Shown: positions 20,288 through 34,500 of the stretch, one piece after another
Layout of the letters: the number at the start of each line of letters is the position of its first letter
How positions within the stretch are numbered: the stretch's first letter is position 1
Assembly: GCA_000934385.1 (NCBI GenBank)
Contig: KN880614.1
Coordinates: forward strand, 1 to 47,775
DNA from: Cylindrobasidium torrendii FP15055 ss-10
Taxonomy: Eukaryota; Basidiomycota; Agaricomycetes; Agaricales; Physalacriaceae
Direction of reading: 5' to 3'
Length of the DNA: 47,775 bases
Position numbers and translations under genes: made by a program
Notes under the pieces: generated by a model
Databases searched by the model: none
Told to the model about the DNA's origin: nothing
What the model saw: only the letters and a program-made list of their open reading frames with translations

Positions 20288-23200
20288 CTCTCACCATAGG
20301 ACGGCACAGAGATGGACCATCCACAGCGGCACGAATGAATGGGCGACTGGCTGCACGACGGAAGGAGGTCAAGAAACGGCAACTTGATCGGCACCGATTT
20401 CCGAACTTGCGTCGTGTTTCCCACGATATTCAATCTGGCTTCGTCTGCGTCTGTCTGCGCGTTCGGTCGGAAGGAGAGAATTATGATAATTATCGGGGGC
20501 GCACTGCCCGAGGGTACGCATCTTTCTATCCACCGAAGTACAATTATCTTCAGGAAAAGATACAGACCAGAAAAGAGGCTTTCGAAAGGCAATACGGCAA
20601 GGCAAGTAGTCTTGCAAGTTAGTCTTGAGCTTGATTACTGTGTCTCTTTTTTGCTCTCGGTCGAGCCCTCCTCCGTTTATCTTGGGCGCGTCGGTGGGTT
20701 TATTTAGAGTTTTGAAGTTGCCCACTCGACTTTAGCCGACACTGCGTATATCTCGTTTACGTCTCTGCTCTTGCGTCTCCTTTCGCTGTCAATAACGTAA
20801 GGTCCTCCGCTTCACCTTCGCGCCATCCCCATGCCTTTGCCTGGTTTCGCCCTCCTCTCTCGTCAACTAACCGGACAATATTCAAACGCCTAGGCCGCAG
20901 TCTTGGCTTCGGAATCACCTCGTTCAGTGACGGTCCACACATTGTTGAACGAAGTACGTCGTACAGGAATACGAACAAGAAGCTCGCCTGGAATGTACAC
21001 TCATTGCTGCGTTTGGTGCACCGATTCAAATTCGAATAATGCCCGTCACAAACCCCTCTGCGCCTATATGTACATGTGCGTCCCTTCTCTTTTGAAGCAC
21101 TGCGGTATGGCACCAGATAATTTCAGGACGTGTGGATGCTTTCTGTATCAGAAACGCGCTCGGGTGGCGTGTGCGGCGGCACGAGGAGGAGGATGGAAGG
21201 GTGATGCGATCCACGGCCTGCCTGACGGGTCGAATCCGATAACGGCGCGCGTTGAGCGCGTCGATATTGCAAATGTATGAGCCGCTATATGGAGAGCGTG
21301 TATGCATACACACGGCGGCGCCCGCCCGCTGAGCGTAGTGTGGTCAACGAAAACGAGTGAATACTACCAAATACATAGACTAATGCCAGTACTGTACATA
21401 AATTGAGTGTAGGAGGGTATCAAATCCGTGTGTGTCCGAGTCCGTCTGGTACTTGTCGTAACTAAGTAGCCAAAATGAGTAGCAAAGCGTGAATGTCGTG
21501 AGTGGGGTGTACTGGCGGGGGTGGGCGGAGGTAAGTGAAAGTGGTAATAGTTCACTCTTTTGTAACACCCTCGGCTCTGATCGAGGCTGTGAGTTTGCAG
21601 AGACGCGAAGTTGCATGAGATGACACGCACGGTAGTGTGACTTGTGCATTTGTGCCGTCAACTTTTATGGTCACCATTTTCGAATGCTGACGAAAAAAGA
21701 ACAATGAGAGGCCCGAAGACAACACGGGCTCGGTCAAGGACGCACATCCCCTGTAGTAGCAACAGTAACCACGACGCCTCGTATTAGAGTCCCTTTCGTG
21801 TCCCAAAAGTACACGCGCATGCCAGCCTGGGTGGCGTTGGGTGAGCACTAATGCGATTGGGGGAAGGAGAAAGGATGTACGGTGAAATTCATAGCCAAAA
21901 TAGGTTGGCGAAAAAAAGAAAGGACGGGCGACGTCGACAGGTCGGGAGTAGCTGGGGCTCATAGTCGAACGAGCACTCCTTAAGTACATATCAACACCGA
22001 GGACAAGACCCTCGATCGTAGACTCGTAGACGTAGACACCATTGCACACACGCAGAAAGTCGGTGATAGGACTATGAGTTCATCTAAGATCATGAAATGG
22101 GGTCCAAGACTTATGTGGCAGCAGCAGGTAACAAGGGGATGTACAACAGATTTAGTAGAGAAGGGTCTCGGACATTATATAGATCTTCGGACGCAAGGCA
22201 TGTAGCCTAAGGTTTGTGTGTTCCCGGAGTAGGGACGTGCAGGGACGCCGAAAGCGTGGTCTGCTCTTTGAATTCATGCATGCACCCGATCGTATGTATG
22301 CCGGAGCGGAAATACAGGTGCCAGCAAACCTCTATGTAGTGACGAAGGAGGGACTGTGAATGCTGTGCCACATGTACGTAAGTAAATATAGGGCCTAGCA
22401 GAAGGTAAAAAGCATTGGACACGAGCGACAGTAGGGTGTTCATCTATCACCATAATGAGGGATACAGGTGGCTTGAGCTGGAGAGCAATGACGAAAAAAT
22501 GAACGCTCACCAGCGGCAAGTTGGGAAGGTCGGTCAACTAAATCATGACATCGGGGTCCTTAAGTTTACCTCTGCATTCCGAATCCACTACCACCGAGAT
22601 CCCCATACCAACAAAATTTGCCGCTATCCCAAGACAGTAAATGAAAACAAAAAACGCAGAAATGAAAAGAAGGAATGACACTCGATCTGGAGGACAAGAA
22701 CAAGATTCAACACCTGCGGCTCGTGTAGCTGTATTCCCGGGCTTGCCACGCGAAATATATCCCGTGGAGGAAGACAAGGATCGTAAGCCAAGGGAAAAAT
22801 CACTTCGCTTTCTTCAAAGGGGTATTTTCAACATGCTACTCGTCCGTCCGAAAAGCCCACATACATAGTGGCAGTGCGAGGCATCCGCAAACCAAGATCA
22901 AGACAGACAGCGCTGGTACCCTAAGTTGAGGTAGGACTCAAGTAATTTCTCAAGGACCCTCATACCAAAGAACGTCTACGGCCACACATTTGAAGCATCT
23001 CTTCGACGGAAGTCTACCGCAGACTACGGCAATAAATGGAGAATTAGAGGGTGAAATTGTTCGCATACACTTCCTAGCTCAACAGTGTTGAGACATTACG
23101 ATCCCCAGGTAAGCGCAAGTGCAGCGCGCAAAATGGGCTTGAAAGCTTAACGAGATGTACAGTGAGTATGAGACACTATCAAAATGATGACACACCAATT

Positions 23201-24150
23201 CATTTCAGCCGAACAAATAGAGGAAGCCAAGATGAGTGTGACAAGAATGGCGGTACGCCGCGGAGCTACGCTCGAGTATACAAAGTTCGATTCTGCACAG
23301 TGAATGGCCATTCAAACGCAAGGAATTTACCACTGAAGAAGCTCCGTCCGCCGACATTGAGCCTTGATTCTTGAGAAGCGTGCGGTGCTCCCTTGAGTAT
23401 ACCTGGAAACAAACGAGGAAATCGCTTGACTTGAGCTGGACTTGTCTTGGGGGGCCGAGGAGCGTCCTTTGCGGCGGGTGTGTGATGCAACGTGTACGCG
23501 GACATGGACTGTTGTTACGAGCGATTGGTCCATAGCTTCGTTGGTAAGCACATCAAATGCGCCGACTCCCGAAATGGAACTAGAACAATGAGTCCGCGAT
23601 CTCAGATGGAGAATGCGGCGCTGCTGATCACAGCACGATGCTACTTGTTCCCAGTTTGAATTCACTGTTAGATTTGATTTTAATCTTGGAGAATACACTT
23701 CCTTACTTTCGCGGGCCACTTGGTTGTTCAAAAGTAGGCGACAGCGATCTGATGGTCACGCGTGGCGGTGTGATCGCGGCCAGCTCACAACGCTCAGTTC
23801 CGCTTTCTTGATCTACGCGAAATAATTGCCCTCCGGCCCTGCTCCCGGGTTAAAAGTGTCGGTTGTCCTTGTCACAGACTATGAGATTCGTTTCTCGGAA
23901 GCGTAGTCGGAAATATGCTCTCGCACGGTTGCTCGCATAGGCGAGTCAGGCGTGAGTCTTGGTCGTGTAGTCCGCCCCTCAAACCAGATAACTGATATAA
24001 AGTTAAAAAGCAGGTTAATAGTTTGGCAATTTCGCCAGAAGAAGTCATAGCTGTCCTTAATACTCATGCGACTTGACTCGTAACAGCGAACGTTACCCTG
24101 CTGCCGCCATTCATAAGAAAGTCCACGTCGACGATATCGGACGTTCGAAT
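20288..24150. other. Gene-poor stretch, no gene supported
   Basis: About 3.9 kb with many short frames on both strands and none that extends through plausible splicing. The only protein-like hint is a minus-strand frame at 22538-22777 with one strongly hydrophobic segment (VSFLLFISAFFVFIYCLG), but it lacks an ATG and any continuation I can defend. It adjoins the LST8 relic, and the region may be decayed sequence. Confidence 0.35.
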
Positions 24151-25276
24151 ACCATGACTATAGTATTCGCGACGTCTTCTCGTTGGTCCGGCTGAATGGA
24201 GCCGTACCCTGTCGCACTCGACGCACACCAAAAATGTTGCTGCTGTTCGTTTTCACAGTGAAGGGAAACGGCTAGTCGAAGTGAAGACGATACAATAAAG
24301 ATATAGGATCTCCGGTTGGTACCGCTGACCCATCGCAACCATTGAGTTCTCCTTAGCTGCATTCTAGCAATACTCATCTCCACCGAACGCAAGAAAAGGC
24401 GTTCCAGGCGCTACGAGTATTCATCTTTCGCTTGGACCGCGACCTGACTAACTCATTCCAGTCAACGACACGGTAATTCGTCCTAACCAAGGAGTGCTCA
24501 TTTTCTGTGATCAAGCTGGAAGCGTCAAGGTATGGGACCTCCCCGAAAATACTTGTTCCTACTACTATGAACTCGTATGCTGAACGTTGAACAGCTGCGC
24601 TTCATCTCCCTCGTACTTTCAAATAATCCAGACGCCCGTCGGACATATACCCATGCGGTCGGTGACGCTGGCAGACGACGGATCCTGCTTGGTGGCCGGC
24701 GACAACAAGGTATAGAAGTTGCTCTTTTCATTGTTCGAGGCGTTGACCATCGACTGTAACAGGGCCAACGTTGCGTTTGGAAGTCTTTCGAAGAGAGCTC
24801 GGGGCTGCCCCGATTTCAAGCGGTGACGACGTTTATTGCGCACAACTTGGCTCGGTGTGTTCATAAGCTCGGACATGGGGTGGGTCTGGCCAGTTGGCTA
24901 CCACTGTGCATGCCCATGATCCTAACCTCCAAGCTTAAATCGCTGGTGACCTGCTCTGCCGACTTGACCTGCAAAGTATGGAGCATCGGTCCCAGCTTGG
25001 AATCCAGGTTCAAGAAGGTCTTGACTGGTACCACCATTAGAGCATGGGGTTGCTAGTGCAGTGCAGACTTCGTCACAGATGAGTGCATACAACTATACGT
25101 TCAGTATTGTGGATTTACGCCTAGGTGACTTCGTGACCACGCGTGCGCGTATCTGGGAGATGGTTAGTCGTGAGACCATTCGCGATTCACTGGTATGGCA
25201 TGGTCCGCTTTGACTTCTCATCGGTGGCGCTCCCTGTGGCTTGCGTTTGTGCTGCCCTGCATGATGGCGCAAGCTG
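24150..25276 (+). pseudogene. Degenerate copy of LST8 (WD40 subunit of TOR complexes)
   Basis: Fragments in order match the LST8 family from about WD repeat 3 to the C-terminus. They are NVAAVRFHSEGKRLV near 24230; VNDTVIRPNQGVLIFCDQAG and KVWDLPENTCS at 24463-24573; MRSVTLADDGSCLVAGDNK at about 24650-24708; GLPRFQAVTTFIAHN; TCSADLTCKVWSIGP; FKKVLTG; ARIWEMVSRETIRDS; and an end resembling VCVALHDGA near 25260. Intron remnants with splice sites persist (GTATGC...AATCCAG and GTATAG...TAACAG), so the copy arose by DNA duplication, not reverse transcription. Lesions include in-frame stops (TAA after the first fragment, TAG at 25057-25059 within the WVWDCAFSAD segment, another TAG in the next repeat), lost residues after AHN and several frame changes. 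The N-terminal repeats are not recognisable. Functional LST8 is conserved in fungi and is presumably elsewhere. Confidence 0.85.
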
Positions 25277-28200
25277 AACATCGGGCGTGTATTCTAGCGT
25301 AGTATGGGCGCCGGTGGGTCCCCAGGAACGCGATTCCTGATTATATTCAGAGGGTTATGTCCATCGATGTACACAACCCACCGCAACGTGCACGTGTCGT
25401 GCGTAGGAGTCGAAGAGGGTGGTCTCGACATTTCAAATAAGGCTTCTATCTAGAGCTCTCGAGAGCTTTTTCAGCATCTTCTGTGACAGCTGAAAACACA
25501 TCCGCGGACGCGTCCCTCGCATTCAAGCACGCTTCCTCAGCGAAGAGCATCATCCTCTATGATTTATCCCTCCCCTTCGTCATCACATCGACATAGTACA
25601 TCACAACCCTATGTTCATACTCACCTCGTTTTCTGGAATGAGAGGTTCAAATTCTTGAAGCACTCATAAGCAGAAGCAAAGGTAGATCTTTGTGGGTCAC
25701 CATCTGCAATCTTGAACTCCAGATCCAAGCAAAATTAAATGCAGCCGTTGGATCGACATCATCGTCGCGTGCGCTGGGGCGTCCCCATTCGTAGCGCAAG
25801 GGCCCCGGGTTTTGTCAAAGTCAGTCTATCGACCTCTCTGATGCTCATTGGTTGTTGAACTAATTGATCCCAGAGCACCTAAAATCTGGCGCATTATTTC
25901 ATACTCTGTGATTGACCTTCATGTCCACGGGGGATCGGAGTCCATCCTCGAGGGTACCCCATACTATGCCTCGCTGGTTTTTAACATGATTTCGACGAGA
26001 ACGATCTCTAATATCTCGAAGCGTTCAGGGCGTCTATAAAGTACAATGTATCAATCCGTAGCCAGCGGTAGAAGACGGCTATTAATTGCGCAAAGGATGT
26101 GGCTGCCAGTCTCTACCAAAGCACTCTTGCAACGGCAAAGAATAACATGTATTTCAGACGACTGCTGTTGAATACACCCACTTTTCTCACGTCCCCAAAC
26201 TCGAAGAAGCGCTTCGCCATACAGTGGGACTTCCAGTGGCACAATTTCAACATTGACTTCCCATACCATGGTCAATCGAGGCATCGACCAATGCCATCCG
26301 CACACCGAAAAGAGAAGCTCTGCGAAACTGCCTATTTTGCAAGCAGGAAGCCAAGATCGCGAACATATGGTGGCAGTATTGGAAATGAGGCGCCACGCAT
26401 CGAGTCGCTGTTTCAATTCAACGCCAGGTTTAGCCAGCGCGAGGCTTGAACATGGGCATTCGGTGGCTTTGACTCTGAGTACTCTGAAACTCACGAATCA
26501 GTCACTAAAAGGACCTAAATCTCGACTTTGGGCTGCCCCGTGATAAACCTACACTACGAGATATCACATAGTACTAACGAGATTCGGGTTTGTACTACGA
26601 AGAAACGGACTGAGGTATCCATGTAAGCGTGATAATTTTGTCGTGCAAGTCTCGAATTTCGTATCTCATGCCCCAGGCGGCCAAACGAATGGGGGTGAGA
26701 CTATAGTAGCCTACCTGGAGTGGCGCAAGCGCATTAGGTATAATTTGGATCATACATATGAAAAACGACGATTCGTTGCGATCTGACAGTGACAGCTATT
26801 AGTGCTTGCAATTGTATATATAGGCATCGGTCAAGGATAACTTCCACGCAGGAGACAGCGTGTGGGCTGGATTTCGGAATACATTCGATCTTCCGGATCG
26901 CATTCTACATCGGGAAGGTATTTTGGTAAAGATGTTTTCTATACTGTGCCTGCTGGGAACTTCTTTTTTCAAGCTCTTTTCTCGAATATTACGGCTAATA
27001 GAATAGGTGCAAAAGATGTGTCCAGACATGGGCAACTTATGATGGGCGGGAAAGGATTACGAGTCTACAAAATACAGCTGTACAAGCAAGCGCTTCAGTT
27101 AAAGCGAGAGTATAACTCAACTGGCGCAAACAATGCTAGATGGTGGGCTTGTCCGATATTCCACCGGTGGCATAGCAGTTGCTATTTACGTGGGCGAGAG
27201 CCCTCGCACACGAGCGGTATTCGTGGCGGAATATCCTAGTTTCGAGGCACTCATCTGAAATCAGGTTTTCTTCAGAATATTACGACGTTAACCTCGATAT
27301 TTAGTTTGTGGTAGCCTATAGAGTCCGATCAATGCAATGCCGCGGCATACCCCGGTCACCTGGCCGCGACTTGCGGGGCAATGATCCGCGGGGGCAATAC
27401 TCAGAGATACCGGCGGTGAGTGTGCTTAGTCATACATGTTAAAAGGCTTTCGACGGAACAGTGGGTTCAATGGGCAGCGACCGTCCATGACTTGATATAT
27501 GTATTTCAGGCTATGCGTTGTATTGTACATCTGCATGCACAACGTTGGAATTAAACATGGGCTGCGGCAGAGTGTCAACGATCTGATCACTTGGCTGACA
27601 AACAATGGGTTGCTTGCATTTGGAGTGAGGGGCTTCCGACGTAACGCCGCGAGTACTTGCCGCACCTTTTCTGGGCTACTTTACTGCGCGGTGCGCTTGT
27701 ATTGAGGCAGGGAATGACGCTGCCATAGAGCAAGACAACACCACAATTGTGGTGCAAAATAGGATAGACACGGTGTCCGACGTCGACTCACTCTTCGAAA
27801 TCACAGTCCGTGTTCTTGGGGATTGACTGCTCTGCAAATGATTCATACAATGTGCCGGAGGGGGTGTCGGGGAAACAAAGGGGTAATTCTTGCCACGGCC
27901 AGAGGATGGGCAATTGTACTTAGACTTTGTGCTTTCTCATTGAAGGACTGACTTCAATTCCGATGGCCCGATGACGGGGATACGGGAGGCCGCAAGTCCA
28001 TGCGGCGCCTGCTATTAGAGTAGGTTGAACGATGAAGGTCGAATGTGAGTTTCCTTCCTGACAGACTGCAGAATAGCTTTCCATTCGGCCGACGTGGGTA
28101 ATGCAGCGCAACACGCGTGGATGCTAGCCGCGGGCGAGTCAGAGTGCGGAATTCAGTTACCGCCCGATTTCTTCCGATGTCATCTAAAGCGGCTCGTTGG

Positions 28201-28563
28201 ATTGGAGGCGTTGAAGAAATTCCGAGCAATCGAGGATGTTATCAAGGTGGCATGATTAGAGCGTAAAGTTGCTCTCAAATTCTGCGGTACTTAGGCATAC
28301 CTTGAGAATATTATAGACATTATTATAGACACAGACGCCGACCATGAGAATGCCTCCCTGGGACCTTGTGTGCATGAGGCTAGCCAATCAGCACACTCCG
28401 AATTCTCGGCCGAACCTGCGGGATCCGATCATCACCTCCGGAGGCACAAGATTGGTATTAACAGTCACTGCATTCGTATTTGATTTTTTCTGGCTTGCCT
28501 TCTTACCACCGCCATCATCGTCTCTCGTCGTCGTTGCTGGTCTCCTCTCCCTCTCGACGTTCT
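25277..28563. other. Gene-poor stretch, no gene supported; right end is the GLT1 promoter
   Basis: Frames of 90-150 codons occur on both strands (26051-26494 minus, 26099-26449 plus, 26862-27239 plus), overlapping one another, without domain signatures or start/splice support. Given the adjacent LST8 relic, some may be further decayed coding sequence I cannot identify. The last 200-300 bases, with CT-rich runs before 28564, probably hold the GLT1 promoter and leader. Confidence 0.35.
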
Positions 28564-31500
28564 ATGGCCAGCGACTCATTCATCAACGTCGACCCGACTA
28601 TCCCCCTCGTTGCCGAACATGTTTCCCCCGAAGACATCGCCAGTTTCAATGCGGTGAAGCGCGATCCCGAGTCCTTTGGCGGCGCCCTGCCCGCCAGTCA
28701 AGGCCTTTATCTCAATGACCAGGAGAAGGACTCGTGCGGTGTTGGCTTCATCTGTCACATCAAAGGAGAACCCTCCCACAAGATCGTCTCCGACGCCCGC
28801 CAGCTACTATGCGCGATGACCCACCGTGGAGCCACTGGCGCAGACAGCCGAGATGGAGACGGCGCCGGCGTCATGACTAGCATCCCCCACGGTTTTTTCA
28901 AACGTGAGGGCGAGCGAGACATCGGATGCACACTCCCAGAGCCTGGCGAATACGCAGTCGGCAACCTTTTCTTCAAAGCCAACGACCCTGTCCTCCTGCA
29001 GTCTCAACAGGCTTCGTTCGCCAAAATTGCCAACGATCTCGACCTTCGCGTCCTCGGCTGGCGTGAGGTGCCGACAGACGGCACGATCCTTGGCCCTGCT
29101 GCGAGCAGCAAGGAGCCAACTATATTACAACCATTCGTCGTCCTCCACTCTCACTACGGCAATGGCACCAGCTCTCAGAATGGTCCCTTTGATGCAAAAC
29201 AGTTCGAGCGCCAGCTCTATGTCCTCCGCAAGCGTGCGACCCACTCTATGTGCGTATCTTACTCCTAGTCCTATTCGGCTTGCTTATCATTCATATAGTA
29301 CCCTGGCCAAGGGCTTTTACATCTGCTCGCTGTCCTCCAAGAACATCGTCTACAAAGGCCAGCTCACCCCGTCGCAGGTGTACAGCTACTTCCACGATTT
29401 GAACCATGTCATGTACCGCGCCCACTTCTGCCTCGTCCACTCCCGTTTCTCCACCAACACCTTCCCCTCTTGGGACCGTGCCCAGCCTATGCGATGGGCC
29501 GCTCACAACGGTATGTTGATTACTTGTAAATGTCTTGAATCAGCCCGCTAATCTACCGCAGGCGAGATCAACACGGTTCGCGGCAACAAGAATTGGATGC
29601 GCGCACGTGAGGGCGTCCTCTCATCGAAGAACTTTGGCGATCAATTAGATCTGCTCTACCCCATCGTCGAGACAGGTGGCTCAGATTCCGCTGCCTTCGA
29701 CAATGTCCTTGAGCTACTCGTTGTAAACGGTGTCGTGACCCTCCCGGAGGCCGTCATGATGCTCGTCCCCGAGGCATGGCAGGGGAACGACGCTATGGAT
29801 GCCCAGAAGCGCGCTTTCTATAACTGGGCTGCTTGCTTACAGGAGCCCTGGGATGGACCTGCACTCTTCGCATTCTCCGACGGTCGCTACTGTGGTGCCA
29901 ACCTTGACCGCAATGGTCTTCGCCCTTGTCGCTACATCGTCACATCCGACGATATCATGGTGTGCGCTTCTGAGGTCGGTGCTGTCTACGTCGCCCCAGA
30001 GAAGGTCGTGCAAAAAGGTCGCCTCAAACCGGGTCGTATGTTGCTGGTCGATACCGAGGAGGGTCGTATCGTCGATGATAAGGAACTCAAGAAAGCCACG
30101 GCCAGCAAGCAAAACTTCGCGTCGTGGATCGAGGCTCACATTCTGCATGTTCCCAACATTGTCAAGCGCTCGATCCGTAGCGGTGTCGACCTCAGGCCAC
30201 AGCTTGACGAGCACACGCTTTCCACCGACCCCAAGCTTCTTGCGTTCGGTTTCACTGTCGAGCAGCTCAACCTCTTGTTCCTCCCCATGTTCAACGATGG
30301 TAAAGAGGCTCTTGGCTCTATGGGTAACGATGCCCCTCTGGCTGCAATGGCGACACAAGCTCGCCTCACCTTCGAATACTTCCGCCAACTTTTCGCGCAA
30401 GTCACAAACCCTCCTATCGACCCTATTCGCGAGAGCATCGTTATGTCGCTCGAGGCATATGTTGGGCCTGAGGGCAACCTTCTCGAGATGAAACCTGAAC
30501 AATGCCACCGTATATTCCTTCCTTCTCCTCTCATTTCCATTGAGGAGATGAATGCGATGAAGAACCTCAAGGCTGCCTACTCCTCTTGGCCATCCCGCAC
30601 CATTGACATCACCTTCCCCAAGGCAGAAGGCATCCCGGGATACCAGCGCGCTCTCGACCGTGTCTGTGCCGAGGCCACTCAAGCCATCGAGGACGGCATC
30701 AAGGTCGTCATTCTCTCGGATCGCCTCACCTCTAAGACCCGCGTTCCGCTCTCCAGTGTTATTGCTTGCGGTGGTGTTCACCACCACTTGGTTCTCCAGA
30801 AGATGCGTGCCAAGGTCGCTCTCATGGTGGAGACTGCGGAAGCCCGTGAGGTTCATCACTTGTGTGTGCTTGTTGGTTACGGCGCAGACGCTGTCTGCCC
30901 GTGGCTTGTGATGGAGACTATCCATAAGGTCGAGCGCGAGGGCCTGTGAGCTTTTTCCTCTTCTTATGTCAGACTCGAACTCACGTATTTGCAGCGTCAA
31001 GAACGACAAGACGGCGGCTCAAATCCTTGAGAATTACCGTCACTCAGTCGACAATGGTATCCTCAAGGTCATGTCGAAGATGGGTATCTCTACCCTCCAA
31101 TCATACAAGGGTGCCCAAATCTTCGAAATTCTCGGCCTCCACCACACTGTCGTTGAGCGTTGCTTCACTGGCACTGCTTCCCGCGTTCAGGGCGCAACCT
31201 TTGACCTTCTGGCCATGGATGCATTCGAGCTGCACGAGCGTGGGTGGCCGAGTCGCGAGACAATTCTACCACCTGGCATGCCTGAGTCTGGCGAATATCA
31301 TTGGCGCGATGGTGGTGAACCCCACATCAACGACCCTGCCGGCATCGCCAACCTTCAAGATGCTGTGCGCGAGAGGAACCAGTCGGCATTCGATGCGTAC
31401 TCCCGCAACGCCAACGAACAGACTAGCCGTGTTCACCTTCGTGGTCTCCTCGACTTCCGTTATGAGGCTGCGGCAGCCATTCCCATCGAGCAGGTCGAAC

Positions 31501-34500
31501 CATGGAACGAGATTGTCCGCCGCTTCGTCACTGGTGCCATGTCCTATGGTTCCATTTCTATGGAGGCTCACTCTGCCCTCGCTGTCGCCATGAACCGCCT
31601 CGGTGGTAAATCGAACACCGGTGAAGGTGGTGAAGACGCTGAACGCTCCCTTGTCCTCAGCAATGGCGATACCATGCGTTCTGCCATCAAGCAGGTCGCT
31701 TCCGGTCGCTTTGGTGTCACATCCAACTACCTTTCGGACGCCGACGAGCTTCAGATCAAGATGGCGCAAGGCGCCAAGCCTGGTGAAGGTGGTGAACTTC
31801 CCGGGCACAAAGTCTCCGGATCCATTGCCCGAACTCGTCACTCTACTGCTGGTGTCGGTCTCATTTCTCCCCCTCCTCACCACGACATCTACTCCATCGA
31901 GGATTTGAAGCAGCTTATCTACGACCTCAAGTGTTCGAACCCGAGAGCTCGCATTTCCGTCAAGCTTGTATCGGAGGTCGGCGTTGGCATCGTTGCCAGT
32001 GGTGTGGCCAAGGCTAAGGCTGACCACATTCTCATTTCCGGACACGATGGTGGAACTGGAGCCTCGAGATGGACAGGTATCAAGTACGCTGGTCTGCCCT
32101 GGGAGCTTGGTCTCGCGGAGACACATCAGACGCTTGTTCTCAACGACCTGCGTGGCCGTGTCACCGTTCAGACCGATGGACAAATCCGTACTGGCCGCGA
32201 CATTGCCATTGCCACCCTTTTGGGCGCTGAAGAGTGGGGTTTCGCTACCACCCCTCTCATTGCCATGGGCTGTATCATGATGAGGAAGTGTCATCGTACG
32301 TTCCCATATTGCCTCATGATTCCGTTCACTGAATATTTCTTTGCAGTCAACACTTGCCCCGTCGGTATTGCCACTCAAGACCCTCAGCTTCGCGCCAAGT
32401 TCGCCGGTCAGCCTGAGCAAGTTATCAACTTCTTCTACTATCTCGCTGAGGAACTCCGCACTATCATGGCTAAGCTTGGTTTCCGCACCATCAACGAGAT
32501 GGTTGGTCGCGCCGACATGCTCAAGGTTAACGAGAAGCTCCGCAGTCCCAAGACAGCTCACCTCGACCTCTCGCCTATGCTGAAGCCTGCTTGGCAGATG
32601 CGCCCCGGTGCCGCCACCTATCGCGTTCGCCAGCAAGATCACAAGCTCTATATCCGCCTCGACAACAAATTCATCGACGAGGCTGAGCCTTCTCTCACCA
32701 AGGGTTTGCCCGTCCACATCGAGTGTGACGTCACAAATACCGATCGTGCTCTTGGAGCGTCTCTGTCGTACCGAGTCTCTAAGGCATTCGGCGAGGAGGG
32801 CCTCCCGAAGGACACCATCCATATCCGTATGCGTGGCTCTGCAGGCCAGTCCTGTGGTGCATTCCTTGCTCCTGGCATTACCATCGAGCTCGAGGGAGAT
32901 GCCAACGACTACGTCGGAAAGGGACTTTCTGGTGGTCGTCTCGTTGTCTATCCACCCAAGGTATCGCCTTTCAAGGCCGAGGAGAACGTTATCATCGGTA
33001 ACGTCTGCCTGTACGGTGCCACCTCCGGTGAAGCATTCATCCGTGGTATCGCTGCTGAGCGCTTCGCTGTCCGCAACTCTGGTGTCAATGCTGTCGTCGA
33101 AGGTACTGGTGACCACGGTTGCGAGTACATGACCGGTGGTCGTGTTGTCGTACTGGGTACAACTGGGCGCAACTTTGCCGCTGGTATGAGTGGTGGTATC
33201 GCCTATGTTCTTGACATGGCCCACACTTTCGCTTCGAAGGTCAACATGGAGATGGTTGAACTTGGCAAGGTTACGGATCCTCGCGAGATTGCTCAGCTTC
33301 GCAGCCTCATCGAGGATCACCGCCACTACACTGGCTCCGAGGTTGCGGACCGTGTCCTCCACGATTTCCACCACTTGCTCCCACTCTTCGTTCGTGTCAT
33401 GCCTCTCGACTACAAGCGTGTTCTGGAAGACCAAAACGCTCGTGCTAAGGAGGAGAAGGCCCGCTCAAACGTCATCGATCTCATTCCGTCGCGCACTGCC
33501 AGCCAAGTTGATCTCGCATCGGAGGGTTTGGAGGACATTCTGCTCCCTGGACGCCTGCACTCTCGGTCCCAGCCGCCCACTCCAAAGCGCGCGGAATCCG
33601 CTGTGGTCGACCTCGAGGACTCGATCGTAGATGAATCGTCTACCAAGCTTCGTCTTAACAAGCTCGACAAGACTCGTGGTTTCATGAAGTACAAGCGTCT
33701 GGGCGAAGCTTACCGCCCACCCCGCAAGCGTGTCAAAGACTGGAAGGAGATTTCCACCCGCTTGACTGAGAACGAGCTTAAGTATCAGTCTGCGAGGTGC
33801 ATGGACTGCGGTGTTCCGTTCTGCCAGTCCGACAGTGGTTGCCCCATCTCGAACGTTATTCCCAAGTGGAACGATCTTGTCTTCAAGGGCCAGTGGCGTG
33901 ATGCGCTCAACCGCTTGCTTCTCACCAACAACTTCCCCGAGTTCACTGGTCGCGTTTGCCCCGCCCCATGCGAGGGTGCTTGCGTCCTCGGGATCAACGA
34001 GCAACCAGTTGGTATCAAGAGCATCGAATGCGCCATCATCGACAAGGTGCGTGCCTCATTTTTCCAAACGGTCTCACTGGCTCATGTCTTTCCAGGGCTT
34101 CGAGATGGGCTGGATGAACCCCAAGCTTCCTGCATACCGTACCGGCAAGAACATTGCCATTATCGGAGCCGGTCCTGCCGGCCTTGCTTGCGCAGATCAG
34201 CTTAACAAGGCTGGTCACTCTGTGACAGTGTACGATCGCAACGACCGTATGGGTGGCCTTCTCATGTACGGTATCCCTAAGTGAGTAATTACCCACTCCG
34301 CGTCATCCTTCGTTCTTACAGATTTCGCAGCATGAAGCTTGACAAGAGCGTCGTTCAGCGCCGTATCGACCTCATGGCCGCCGAAGGCATTACTTTTGTC
34401 CCCAACGCTCATGTTGGTGTCGATATCAACATCGAGGAACTCCGCGCCCAGAACGACGCTGTTGTTCTCTGTACCGGTGCGACATGGCCCCGCGACCTCA

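Noticed and set aside
21552..22049. 165-codon minus-strand frame
   Set aside because: No recognisable sequence. The only ATG-led part is about 41 residues and no splicing extends it.
22538..22777. Minus-strand frame with one hydrophobic segment, possibly a membrane protein
   Set aside because: It has no ATG, and I found no upstream or downstream exon that joins in phase with good splice sites.
26051..26494. Overlapping open frames on both strands (147 aa minus, 116 aa plus)
   Set aside because: Two opposing frames over the same bases and no family signal in either; most likely chance in a gene-poor region.
31266..33434. A 722-codon open frame antisense to GLT1 (and a 390-codon one at 29837-31009)
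   Set aside because: Both are mirror images of strongly codon-biased GLT1 exons. They lack starts, introns and family features, and the biased third positions of the sense gene suppress stops on the other strand.
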